A program made the translations under genes and the position numbers. Positions 54,557 to 64,000 of a DNA stretch of 64,000 nucleotides are shown in pieces. This DNA comes from Plumapathes pennacea (lineage: Eukaryota > Cnidaria > Anthozoa > Antipatharia > Myriopathidae). How positions within the stretch are numbered: position 1 is the first letter of the stretch; every line of letters begins with the position of its first letter. The stretch covers positions 9,068,067 to 9,132,066 of the forward strand of contig OZ038469.1 of assembly GCA_964036295.1 (NCBI GenBank), written 5' to 3'. The notes beneath the pieces are model-generated. The model did no database searches. It saw only the letters and a list, made by a program, of their open reading frames with translations, and was not told the DNA's origin.

Positions 54557-55651
54557 GTGCACTCTGGGATGAAAACAGGATTTTTTCCTACCTTTCAAAA
54601 TGTATTGTCAAGAATATGAACTGCTGCTCCGCTCGCTTCGCTCGCTGCGCAGCAATAATTGAGAGAAAAGAATAGACCGTTTGCAAATATGGCGGCGGCG
54701 ATATCATGGGAGCGAGGCTTTTCGGTGGTAACCGTTGCCATAGGCGGATGCGCTCTTGTTTACTGCACAGACGTTAGCGGTAAGGTGTGCTTTTCCGTGT
54801 TCCTTTTCTTACTTTGAGCGCTGAAAAAGTTCGTGGATCACTTTGAGATATTTGTCGAATCCCTGTAGAACGAAGAGCAGCGTCTGCGGCGTAAGTCATG
54901 CGAGAAAACTAGCAAATAGTCGAAATGTTTATCGTCATGCAATATCTGATGGACTGCTCTGAAATGTTAATACATTCATTCGATTTATGCCACATTTAGT
55001 TTTATTACCTGTGTCTGGTTTTGTGTGGGGGATTGTAGTTGTATTTGGGTTGGAATTTGTGCAATATGAGCGCTTGCCGACGAACAAATACTCGAGCTTC
55101 TAAGCGCTTCCCACGGCAGGATGCGATTTGACCGCCGCCCCCGCGCTTGATCTCAGGTCTGTGTCTGCGCTTTTAATCTGTCCGATTACCCAATTTTTAT
55201 GTTACTGTGACTCTCGATATTGGTCAGAGAGCAGATAATCCCCGAACGAAGTGAGGGAAATAATCACGACGCTAATGCATTTATCTCATTACTAGAAATA
55301 CGATATTCGCAGAGGCTCCACGCCCAAGTAATCGGTTTGTATGACATTGCTAAGAGCTCTCATGTACTGTATACTTTCACCACACATCTCAATACTATCC
55401 CCGAGCGAAGCAAGGGTAATAATCACAAAGCTAATGCAGCAAAATCGCCTTGTTTGGAGACTCCAAGCGGATCGCCATCTCGAAATTTAATGTTCGTCTG
55501 TCAGTCAGTCTGGCAGTTGAGCAGTACCAAAGTAATAGTCGCCAGAGCGAGGGGTATCTGCAATTATCGTATTTCTAGTATAATGTAATTAAAGGCGGAC
55601 GACACTATGTTAGCATTTACATGATATTGGCATGTGTCCCATTTCGGGGAG

Positions 55652-56051
55652 TATTCATCATAATTTTGGGTAGGGGTGTGCCGCCTGAAGCTGAAAACCT
55701 CTTACCCTATTTCAAACCAAAATATCTGATTTACTATACCCTATTTCAGATCTGACTCCATACATAATTATATACCCCATTTCAGACCTGACTCCAAAAT
55801 GTATACCCTATTTAAGACCTATTTTAGAGATATATTTCTTTTGCAACCATTTCTGCCCTGTGCTTTTTTCCATTTGCCGTGCATTGTCCGCTGCGACACA
55901 TTTCTATTAAAATCATACCCTATCCCAGGCCAAAAACAAAAAAAGCACTACCTTATTTCAGACCAAAAAGGCAAAATCTATACCTTATTTCAGACTAAAA
56001 ATGTTTGAAAAAATACTCTTTGGGGAAGCACAGGCATAGTACTCTCCCCGT
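55652..56051. repeat. Repeat with tandem CCCTATTTCAGACC units
   Basis: It is bounded by GGGGAGTATTCATC and TAGTACTCTCCCC, which are inverted. Inside, units of about 35 bases (ATACCCTATTTCAGACC, TGACTCC, AAAAT) recur at least six times with drift. A fragment of the same family is inside the Helitron-like element at 13853. Confidence 0.6.
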
Positions 56052-56630
56052 TTTATCGCGGCCGCAAAATGTCCAATAAGCTCGAAGCAATGCATAAACG
56101 GACGAGTTGAATGAACAAAGTAAATAGACGTGTCTTACCTGCCCCTATTTTCTGTCCTCCTGCAGTTCAACGGGTTGCCAGGGTTAACCCATCCAGGGCT
56201 AGGCAGATATTGTTGCCTCTGGAAGCGCCGTTCTTCGACAAGAGACGAACGTTGCCCACGGGTCCATTTGATTATTTGCTTGATTCATATTCGCTACGTA
56301 GTTCGGCAAGAGTGTAAATCTCTTTCAATCTCCTGTCGTGTCCGTTGCTTCGCAACGGACTACCAGAACACCACGTGATCAAAAGTCGGTCCGTGAAATA
56401 CAGACATTTCAACGTGAGATTCGGGATTGAGGTCGGGAGAGGAAAGAGCCTGGGAACGAGGTTGGAGATCCTGTTCCGATGTTTTTTACCCAGGAAACCC
56501 CGCGTAGCGGGGACGTGATTCTGTTCCGATGTTTTACCCAGCAAGCCCCGCGGGGAGGTCGGTCCGTGAAATACAGACATTTCAAAACGATATGGTGTTC
56601 AGATTAGTACCCACGCAGGGCGTGGGAATA
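56052..56630 (+). repeat. Dispersed repeat R1, copy 3
   Basis: TTTTATCGCGGCCGCAAAAT, GCTCGAAGCAATGCATAA and GTAAATAGACGTGT open it and GCAGGGCGTGGGAATAAT closes it, as in copy 1, with the middle shortened. The GC-palindrome modules are present twice. From 56631 to 56987 I see a poly-T tract (56843-56870) and nothing else. Confidence 0.65.
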
Positions 56631-56987
56631 ATTTCTTCTGAAATTAAAGCTGAAAGATTCTGCATTTTAAACTTGGGAATAAAAGGGTTGTTTACCTGTA
56701 TTAAGTTCATGATAGTTGTTATACCCTTATCCTCCAAGGGATTGTGTAGCAAAAGTGTTAAAAATTATTTTAACATGCTTGCCCCATCAACTACAAAAAG
56801 TTGGTAACATTAAGGCCTCATGAAACAGACACAAACTTCCATGTTTTTTTTTTTTTTTTTTTTTTTTTTTTGCGTCGAAACTTTAGTAAAAGGCAGAGCA
56901 AAAGGCTGCTGTTGTTGAACTACTAAAGCAATATATGCCAGGCCAGAGCGAGGGGATATCTGCGGTTTTCGTATTTCTAGTATATTA

Positions 56988-57691
56988 CAGTGGCGGTCAG
57001 AAAAGAACTGTGTAAAAGATCACGGGAATTTTGCAATGCGTACGTGTCAAAACAACACATGGACGCGTGCCCTTCCCGATGACGCGAACCGGATTTGCCC
57101 TTCCCTTCTGTGAATCACTCTCTAATTTAGTGAGCGGCCTTTTGTGTGGATATAACTAGAACTTGTGTGGACATAACTAGCTTAATCTTGTGTGGGGCTT
57201 CACGTTTATGCAAGCTGCGGTAACATGAGGTTCTCACGTAAAAGATTTATCCTCTACCTGTGCAACACAACACACTATGCAGATAAATACCCTAGCCACA
57301 ACAAAAATAATTACACCTCTTTCAAAAGGTTTCATGACCATATAATCCTGTGACTACCCTGACAGTCGCAGTCTTTCATGACTTGCGAGTGAACCTAACA
57401 TCGCACTGAACGTAAAAGGGGAAGACCATTTAGCGCTTTAGTCGTACTTTTGACATCTGCGGTGATATTCTTGAGTGTCATAAACGATCCAGGACAGAGA
57501 GACACACTCCTGGACGTGTGTGATTAATATTTTCTTGATATAATTCTTGAGAAATCTGTGCAACTCAGAAGTTACTGACCACTGTGTTCCGCGCTTTATT
57601 TATACAAAAGGCCGCTCCGCCTAAACGCGCGTTCGTGAGTTGACACCCATGTACACAATTGAGCAAAGAAGTTCTTCTCTGGCCGCCACTG
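56988..57691. mobile_element. Tc1/mariner-type non-autonomous element
   Basis: The ends CAGTGGCGGTCAGAAAAGAA and, inverted, CAGTGGCGGCCAGAGAAGAA stand between TA dinucleotides (56986-56987 and 57692-57693), the usual Tc1/mariner layout. At 704 bases there is no transposase frame. Confidence 0.7.
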
Positions 57692-58366
57692 TAATATATT
57701 ATCTGCTCTCTGACCAATATCGAGTGTAACAGTACCTTAAAATTGGGTGATCGGACAGATTACTAGAAATACGATAATCGCAGATACCCCCTCGCTCTAC
57801 CATTGATTGGACTTTTACTTTCGTACTGTTCAACGGTCCGTGGGTCATTCGTCCATTTGATTTTCTATTTAAATTAACAATTGAAAATTTATGTCAATTT
57901 TTGATTTTCATTACTGTTTATCACATGAAGTAGAAATATGCCAGATCAAAAGCATTTTATTTCTTTTAGTTTAGTTGAAAACTGAAACAGAACATACATT
58001 TTACCTTGATCCCGTCAACAATGAAAAGAAATCTTAATAAGCGCCAACATTCTGTCACAAACAAGAAATCGAATGTTAGAGTTTTGTGACATTGCTTATT
58101 TGTTTCATTTTGGAAGAAAGTCGAAAAATTGAAAATTGCAATCAATTTTCAATTTTTGTTTTTAGGCCAAAACATGCCAAATCGTTGGCAATCGAGATGA
58201 CAAAAGTACCCCAGGGGGAGGGAGTGTTGGGTCAAATCGTGGGTGGGATGATGTGCTGGACTGATCAGATCGTGGCCCCCACCCCCACCCCCTTCGGCAT
58301 GAGGAGACTGGCGAAGAAGCGAGAAGCCGTCGCGGTCACGTGCGTTTCAGTGTAGTTTTGTCCATT

Positions 58367-59016
58367 ATGGCAAAGACGTTCGACGTGAGGGAAAAAAATC
58401 TTCGAATTCGTATTTCGGGGTGCGATATGACTGTGGCGAGACTTTCCCGAGCTTTTCAGGTAAGTAGACAAATAGCAGTCCGGGTCATGGTGAAAATTTT
58501 GACAGTGAAAACAGTAAAGGAAGGGATCGATTTTGCAGGTTGAACCGAATTCCTTGTATTTGAAGGAGGATTTTGGAGACATGACCGCGTATTGGCCAAA
58601 TGATTCGGGACGATTTAATGTTACGCACTTAGACGAAGGAGCTTCTAAATGATTCGGGACGATTTAATGTTATGCACTTAGACGAAGGAGCTTCTCTGCT
58701 GGTTATGGGGGAAGAGCAATATGGTACATGTACGTCAGCCATCCCACAAGTTGCTGAACAATACTCGGGGCAATTGAGCCAGGTGTTTTCTTATGGTGGT
58801 CCTGTGGGTAGTTCTCAAGCAAGTTCTTCAAGGTGGTTGTCTTTCGGTGGTACGAGACGGAAAAATAGTGCCATTGCGAAGGTTATTCATGCGGAGATGA
58901 CATACAAGAACGAGAAGGGACCTCCTTCGTTCCAAGAGCTCGGGCAGACTTATGTTACCATCAAGGATAGAGGAAAATGCACACTGAAGTTATTAAAAGT
59001 ATACATACCCGAGTAA
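58367..59016 (+). CDS. Two-exon gene of element Y, unknown family
   Basis: Exon one 58367-58459 (MAKTFDVREKNLRIRISGCD through SRAFQ, 31 codons) ends at CAG|GTAAGT. A 79-base intron ends TTTTGCAG at 58538. Exon two begins VEPNSLYLKEDFGD in phase. At 58598-58695 a 49-base piece is tandemly duplicated, which shifts the frame and adds a stop; in the second unit the frame HLDEGASLLVMGEEQ runs on through VAEQYSGQLSQVFSYGG and FGGTRRKNSAIAKVIHAEM to the stop at 59014. Without the extra unit the product would be about 170 residues. I recognise no domain. The short intron and clean splice sites suggest a once-functional gene. Confidence 0.5.
58598..58695 (+). repeat. 49-base tandem duplication in element Y exon two
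   Basis: AAATGATTCGGGACGATTTA through GGAGCTTCT occurs twice back to back with one base difference (TTACGC against TTATGC). Since 49 is not a multiple of three, it breaks the reading frame. Confidence 0.85.
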
Positions 59017-59224
59017 CGACGTCCTTCGTGCACTGTTCAAGCTCGTCATTCGACAGCCGGTTTTGAAAATGTATCCCATTCTCAAAACAAAACCTTTTAA
59101 CTGACCTCGAACTAAGGCCTCTCTTATCGGGATGTGCTTCTTTTAGCAATAAGCTAACTTCAGAGTGTGTTTTTCCTTGAGTTACTACAAGATCCTTCAC
59201 ATATTCAGCAGAAAAATCGTTCAT
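59009..59224 (-). CDS. First exon of a putative integrase-core transposase
   Basis: From the ATG at 59224 (minus strand): MNDFSAEYVKDLVVTQGKTH, then SEVSLLLKEAHPDKRGLSSR, SVKRFCFENGIHF and SNDELEQCTKDVVTR, ending at a donor GTATGT (59003-59008). The pattern (K-T-H-x-E-V-x-x-x-L, then G-x-S-x-R-S-V-x-R-F-C) is a helix-turn-helix of the kind found at the N-terminus of integrase-core proteins common in cnidarian and fish genomes. That recollection is not backed by a search. The catalytic exons are absent from element Y. It overlaps the 3' end of the plus-strand gene by about 8 bases. Confidence 0.5.
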
Positions 59225-59630
59225 GTTTCCCGCGACGGCTTCCCGCTTCTTCCCCAGTCTCCTCATGCCGAAAGGGGTGGGGGTGGGGGCCACGATCTGA
59301 TCAGTCCAGCACATCATCCCATCCACAATTTGACCCAACACTCCCTCCCCCTGGGGTACTTTTGTCATCTCGATTTGCCAATGATTTGGCATGTTTTGGC
59401 CTAAAAACAAAAATTGAAAAATTGATTGCAATTTTCAAATTTTCGACTTTCGTCCAAAATGAAACAAATAAGCAATGTCACAAAACTCTAGCATTCGATT
59501 TCTTGTTTGTGACAGAATGTTGGCGCTTGTTAAGATTTCTTTTCATTGTTGACGGGATCAAGGTAAAATGTATGTTCTGTTTCAGTTTTCAACTAAACTA
59601 AAAGAAGTAAAATGCTTTTGATCTGGGGTT

Positions 59631-62167
59631 GTCCGTGGGTCTTCCGTCCATTCAATTTTCGTATAAATTACAAAATCAAAAATTGAATATTGAAGTTTCC
59701 AATTTTCATATTTTATCGTTTATGCGGCAATGAAAATTAGAAATTACTCTTGGACTTTGCATCGATGTATATTTTCAACAATCCAAAATTGAATTTAGTT
59801 TTCCGATTTCTCCTTTCCGATGTGTTCGAAAATCAGAAATCTAACCACCAGTTTCCCTTTTCCATCCGTTGAAAAGCGACAAAAATCGGACGCATACGAA
59901 GTATGATTCGAACGGGAGATCAATTTTCAATTTTCGTACATACGAAAATTGAAACATCGAATTTTGACAAAATTTCCCGAGGGGGAGGGTATGGCTAGTC
60001 TGTTTCGGCTGCTAGTTTCCCGAGTGTGTGAGGGTACTTGGCTCTTCGTTTGTCAAGGGGAGGGGACACGGGATTTTCTGGACTACTCTTAGCCAAAAAT
60101 GGCGGCGCGCAAGAGGTTTATTTTGTAAAGACGACGAATTGATGTGCGATTGCCTGAGTCAACAAAGTGTGGTAACGACTGGAATGGAAACGCCGAAGAT
60201 TAGGCGCCGATGTGGGCTAAAGGTGATGTTACACGAGACGATTTTTAACGACGATTTTTAGCGCAACAATGTTGCGCGAAAAATCGTCATAGTGTAACAT
60301 GGCGCGCCGGACGATTTTTAACGCAATCTTCGTTGCGGCAACATTTTAAAAGTTTTTGAATGGCCTTCAAACGCATGCAACAATGTTGCTCGAATTTTGT
60401 TGGAGTTGCTTCGTGTAACACCCTCGCAGTCGATTTTTCGCGCAACACTGACGTCACAGGACTTATTGACGCCCTCATTATTGTGTTAAACCTCTGTATT
60501 TATGTGGCGACTCGGCCGACCAGCTCGTCGAACTTGTTTTTTGCCATCAGGAAATATCGAGAGAAAGTTCATCTTTTACGTTTAATTCTCTGGCTAACTG
60601 GTGATATATCCATTCCCTCGTCCAAACAATTCTTTTTCGTGTTCGCGTCTGGTAATCTTCAAAACTATCAATTATTAATTACAACATTCGCACAAAGCTC
60701 TGCTTTTGGTAAAGGCTGTCATGTTTTTGGAGAAGGAGCCTGGGCGCTAGCTGGATGTTGCGCGAAAAATTGTCTCGTGTAACATGCCGTTGCCGCAACA
60801 ATGTTGCGCTAAAAGTTGTCTTGTGTAACATGCATTAAAAATCGTCGCTAAAAATCGTCGTTAAAAATCGCCTCGTGTAACACCACCTTAAGAGACCGAA
60901 CTCGTGCAGTTTATTTCACCTTGCTAGCTATCGGGTTTTTCTTTCTTCGCGTCTGACAGCATTAAACAAAACATTATCATTAGCTCTCGGAAAATAAAGG
61001 AGGCTGTTCGCAGCAAAACAATACAAAACGAACGAGCGACGGCCGCAGCGGCACAACAACAACAAAAGGATGGGCAAAACAATATTTCGTGTGTCGTAAT
61101 GGGCAATAGACTACAAGACGTGAACTGAAAACTTGAACAATTTATTTACCAAATATGTCGGTTCAGATTAATTTTCGGCGTATGCACACTTTCGCCAGTA
61201 TCCTGTTGGCAGTTGCCTTCCTGTTTATAGATCTAGAAAGAGATATGCATCCAGATTACAATTAAATGGAAAGAGAGTCTGCTCTATCATATTTGGTAAA
61301 TATATTGTTCCAGTTTTCAGTTCACGTCTTGTAGTCAATTGCCTATTACGACACACGAAAGATTACCCACTGTAACAAATGTGTTTTGCCTATCCTTTTG
61401 TTGTTGCCACTGCAGTCGTCGCTCGTTCGTTTTGCATTGTTTTGCTGCGAACAGCCTCCTTGATTTTCCGAGAGCTAGCGATAATGTTTTGTTTAATGCT
61501 GTCAGGAACGAAGAAAGAAAAACCCAGTAGCTAGCAAGGTGTATTAAACTGCACGAGTTCGGTCTCTTACCTGTCATTACGACGTTCGGCGGCCATACTT
61601 AGCCCACATCGGCGCCTAATCTTCGGCGTTTCCATTCCACAATCATTACCACACTTTGTAGACTCAGGCAATCGCACATCAATTCGTCGTCTTTACAAAA
61701 TAAACCTCTTGCGCGCCGCCGTTTTCGGGCTAAGAGTGGTCCAGAAAATCCCGTGTCCCCTCCCCTTGACAAACGAAGAGCCAAGTAGCAGCCGAAACAG
61801 ACTAGCCATACCCTCCCCCTCTGGAAATTTTGTCAAAATTCGATGTTTCAATTTTCGTATGTACGGAAATTGAAAATTGATCTCCCGTTCGAATCACACT
61901 TCGTATGCGTCCGTTTTTGTCGCTTTTCAGCGGAGGGAAAAGGGAAACTGGTGGTTAGATTCTGATTTTCGAATACACTAGAAAGGAGAAATCGGAAAAC
62001 TAAATTCAATTTTGGATTGTTGAAAATATACATCGATGCAAAGTCCAAGAGGAATGTCTAATTTTCATTGCCGCATAAACGATAAAATATGAAAATTGGA
62101 AACTTTAATATTCAATTTTTGATTTTGTAATTTATACGAAAATTGAATGGACGGGAGACCCACGGAC
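59631..62167. mobile_element. 2.5-kb near-complete palindrome (foldback element)
   Basis: The left arm (59631-60220, then 60889-61157) and right arm (61288-62167) are inverted copies with scattered differences, starting GTCCGTGGGT and meeting around a 130-base loop. The left arm contains a 668-base insert; 29 bases present in the right arm are missing there. The outer GGTCCGTGGGTC motif also occurs at 57833, left of element Y, so both may stem from one family. No ORF is convincing. A structure like this resembles foldback or Galileo-type elements. Confidence 0.7.
60221..60888. mobile_element. Harbinger-like MITE in the palindrome's left arm
   Basis: The ends AGGTGATGTTACACGAGACG and, inverted, AGGTGGTGTTACACGAGGCG are flanked by TAA on both sides, as expected for PIF/Harbinger. 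The subterminal motif ACGATTTTTAGCG and CAACAATGTTGCG recur several times. It has no transposase. Confidence 0.6.
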
Positions 62168-63537
62168 CGGCATGCATATTTAATGAGCTCGAATTGTTTT
62201 GTATGTGAACAAAACAGCATGATTTCTCCCAGAATCAAAGCAAAACATGAACGGTTTACTTCAAATTATACACGGGTTTCAGACCTAGTCATACTTCAAA
62301 GGGCTTGTGAACGATTCTCGCTGCAATCACCGCGTGTCAGATTACAGCATTTTAGTTCCGATCCCTCTGAGCGAATACGGTAGCCGAAACTGGCGACAGA
62401 AGAGTATTAAAACAATACTTCGAGGGAAAATGATCAGCATGCAGATTTTAATACATTCTTGAAGAGGGATAGAATATATTTGTCACGGTGATTGTTCGAT
62501 TTCCACTGACTGACCTTTGTTGCTTGTCCTTTCTGAATAACTATCTGAATTTAACACAAAACGGCGTCTGAAGCTCCCGATTTGCTTTCAAGCGCTGTTC
62601 TCTTCTTCGGCACGCTTCGTGCTGTCAAACATAACATGATTGTCGTCTTTTCTCTAGACGTGTTTGGCGCTGTTCGATCGTTTTACGATTTCGCTTTGCC
62701 CGTGCCTGTTCCCTTCTCTTTTGAAGAAGAGCTTCGCGAGACTGTTGCGTTTTAAGTTTTCAAGTTTTCCATTTTCGTAAACACAGCTACGACATACTGC
62801 AGTTACTTCGTTCAATCTAATTTCTCTTATTGCGAGTAAAATTACAGGGCCACACGTGATCAATCCGGCCTTTGTTATTGGTTAGCAGGGTAACCGCGCC
62901 TAAAGTCGTACGCCAGACTGACTGACAGACGAACATTAAATTTCGAGATGGCGACTCGCTTGGAGTCCCCAAGTAAGGCGGTATAAGGCGGTATTACTGC
63001 ATTAGTGTCGTGATTATTTCCCTCACTTTGTTCGGGGATAAAGCGCAGACACAGACCTGACAGATCAAGCGGGGACGGCGGTCAGATCGCATATCGTGCC
63101 GTGGGAAGCGCTTACAAGTTCGAGTTAATGCTCGTAGGCAAGCGCTCATGTCACATAAATTTCAACCCAAATACAACTACAGTCCTCCACAAAAAAACTA
63201 AGCACAGGTAATAACACTAAATGTGGCATAAATTGGATGAATGTATTAACATTTCAGAGCAGTCTATCAATATGTGCATGACGATAAACATTTCGACTAC
63301 TTGCTAGTTTTCTCGCATGACTTACGCCGTAGACGCCGTTCTCCATCCTACAGGGACTTGACAACTATCTCAAAGTGATCCACGAAGTTTTTCAGCGCTC
63401 AAAGTAAGGAAAGGAGCACGGAAAAGCACATCTCAGCGCTCGCATTTGTGAAGTAAACAAGAGCGTATTGCCCATAGCAACGGTTACCACCGAAAAGCCT
63501 CGCCTCCATGAAATCGCCGCCATATTTGCGGTCTATT

Positions 63538-64000
63538 ATCGACGCGGTTTTCACGGGTCACGCAATCGCAGCACCCTCCAAAATAACAGATTGTACCCTA
63601 GAACTAAAAAGAGCATGCCTGAATTAGTCCAGATGCCAATTTTGGATTGTCTAGGCTTCATTTTGGCGAAGCAGCGGCAATTTGTTTTTTTGAGATTTGA
63701 TAAGAGTTTGTATGCGGCCGCCATGTTAGTCGAACTCGGAACACGAAATGAAGCTGATCTGTGACTCAGCTTGATGTTTAGTTACTTCACATCTTTCGCA
63801 GTGCTAATTATAGAATTTGATTCTCTCGATCAAATAGGTTAATTATTAAGTCGCGTTGCGAAATACATCGGTTATCAGATTTCCTCCTCGTGATTTAAAA
63901 TGTTGCGCGAAGGACCGATTTTAGTCGGCCACGCGCGTGTACACGGCTTTGTTGTCACGGTATTCAAACGTCCATAGCTCCCGATAGATATTTTGTATCG
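63538..64000. other. No feature recognised
   Basis: ORF 63468-63764 spans the end of the right arm and is not supported. AT-rich sequence runs to the window end. Confidence 0.4.

Larger units (their letters stand above)
57941..59626. mobile_element. Element Y: 395-base TIRs with two convergent exons
   Basis: The arms 57941-58335 and 59230-59626 are inverted copies starting CCAGATCAAAAGCATTTTA. The centre has a two-exon plus-strand gene and a minus-strand exon that overlap by a few bases. A G-rich stretch (GTACCCCAGGGGGAGGGAG) and a C-rich stretch (GGCCCCCACCCCCACCCCC) lie in each arm. Which superfamily it belongs to is not clear; the minus exon hints at an integrase-core transposase whose remaining exons were lost. 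Confidence 0.7.
54671..63537. mobile_element. 8.9-kb inverted-repeat-bounded composite
   Basis: The left arm 54671-55515 and right arm 62908-63537 are inverted copies (AATAGACCG, AAATATGGCGGC, GAGGCTTTTCGGTGGTAACC at the outer ends; TTCGTCTGTCAGTCAGTCTGG at the inner). The left arm holds two extra insertions, about 66 and 150 bases. Between the arms lie repeats, a Tc1-type element and two further palindromic elements. It may be one old long-TIR transposon loaded with insertions, or an inverted segmental duplication. No target duplication is evident. The 62168-62907 stretch has a basic ORF on the minus strand (62654-62863) that I cannot name. Confidence 0.55.

Noticed and set aside
58086..58355. 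ORF in the left arm of element Y, mirrored in the right arm
   Set aside because: It arises from the inverted repeat itself and lacks a plausible start or partner exon.
54671..62167. Palindromes as assembly artefacts
   Set aside because: Arms differ by many scattered substitutions and arm-specific insertions, which a mis-joined duplicate read would not show; read support is still the decisive test.

Overview
The window reads as animal nuclear DNA. Coding exons are split by GT-AG introns, there are no bacterial operons or Shine-Dalgarno sites, and the base composition is AT-rich. Most of the sequence is mobile DNA of metazoan types: CR1/L2-like LINEs, a GIY-YIG Penelope-like element, a BEL/Pao LTR element, a Crypton, Helitron/Helentron-like elements, and DNA transposons and MITEs with terminal inverted repeats (TIRs). 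The mixture, including PHD-finger LINEs with 2A peptides and a class A receptor gene, suggests an anthozoan cnidarian such as a stony coral. That assignment is inference; no marker gene fixes the species.

Host genes are few and mostly damaged. They are: a two-exon gene end of unknown function (5.25-6.2 kb); the first and last exons of a monocarboxylate-transporter-like (SLC16) gene with a Crypton between them and no visible middle (21.75-24.95 kb); a class A GPCR frame broken by a short indel in TM2 and cut at its N-terminal side by a Pao LTR (42.96-44.09 kb); and one intact, intronless F-box/PP2-like gene (44.8-45.6 kb).

Layout: 1-7.3 kb holds sparse exon-like ORFs, palindromic hairpins and a modular repeat (R1). 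From 7.3 to 21 kb is a stack of insertions: a minus-strand CR1 split by about 4.6 kb that contains a Helitron-like element (10831-14041) encoding a 2A peptide followed by a C76/OTU-like cysteine-protease domain; then a plus-strand LINE split by another member of that Helitron family, which is itself split by a third LINE. From 27.1 to 35.9 kb a Penelope-like element sits head-to-head with an inverted, 5'-truncated copy; that copy is interrupted by an almost intact CR1 (2A, PHD, endonuclease, RT; one amber codon) and by a second LINE. Both Penelope copies carry a hammerhead-ribozyme-like motif. From 39.3 to 43 kb is a BEL/Pao element that lost RT, RNase H and most of integrase.

From 47.8 to 52.5 kb a DNA transposon with about 300-bp TIRs carries its own spliced gene, and a second transposon flanked by TTAA has landed precisely inside one of its exons. 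From 54.7 to 63.5 kb lies a nested series of inverted repeats: an outer pair with roughly 630 bp shared, a 704-bp Tc1/mariner-type element, a 1.7-kb element with 395-bp TIRs and two convergent exons that overlap antisense, and a 2.5-kb near-complete palindrome with a Harbinger-like MITE in one arm.

The likeliest under-described systems are the 2A-protease Helitron-like family (three related copies, with a 3' hairpin plus CTAG) and the small element with overlapping convergent genes at 57.9-59.6 kb. Boundaries were read by eye; no alignment or database search was run.
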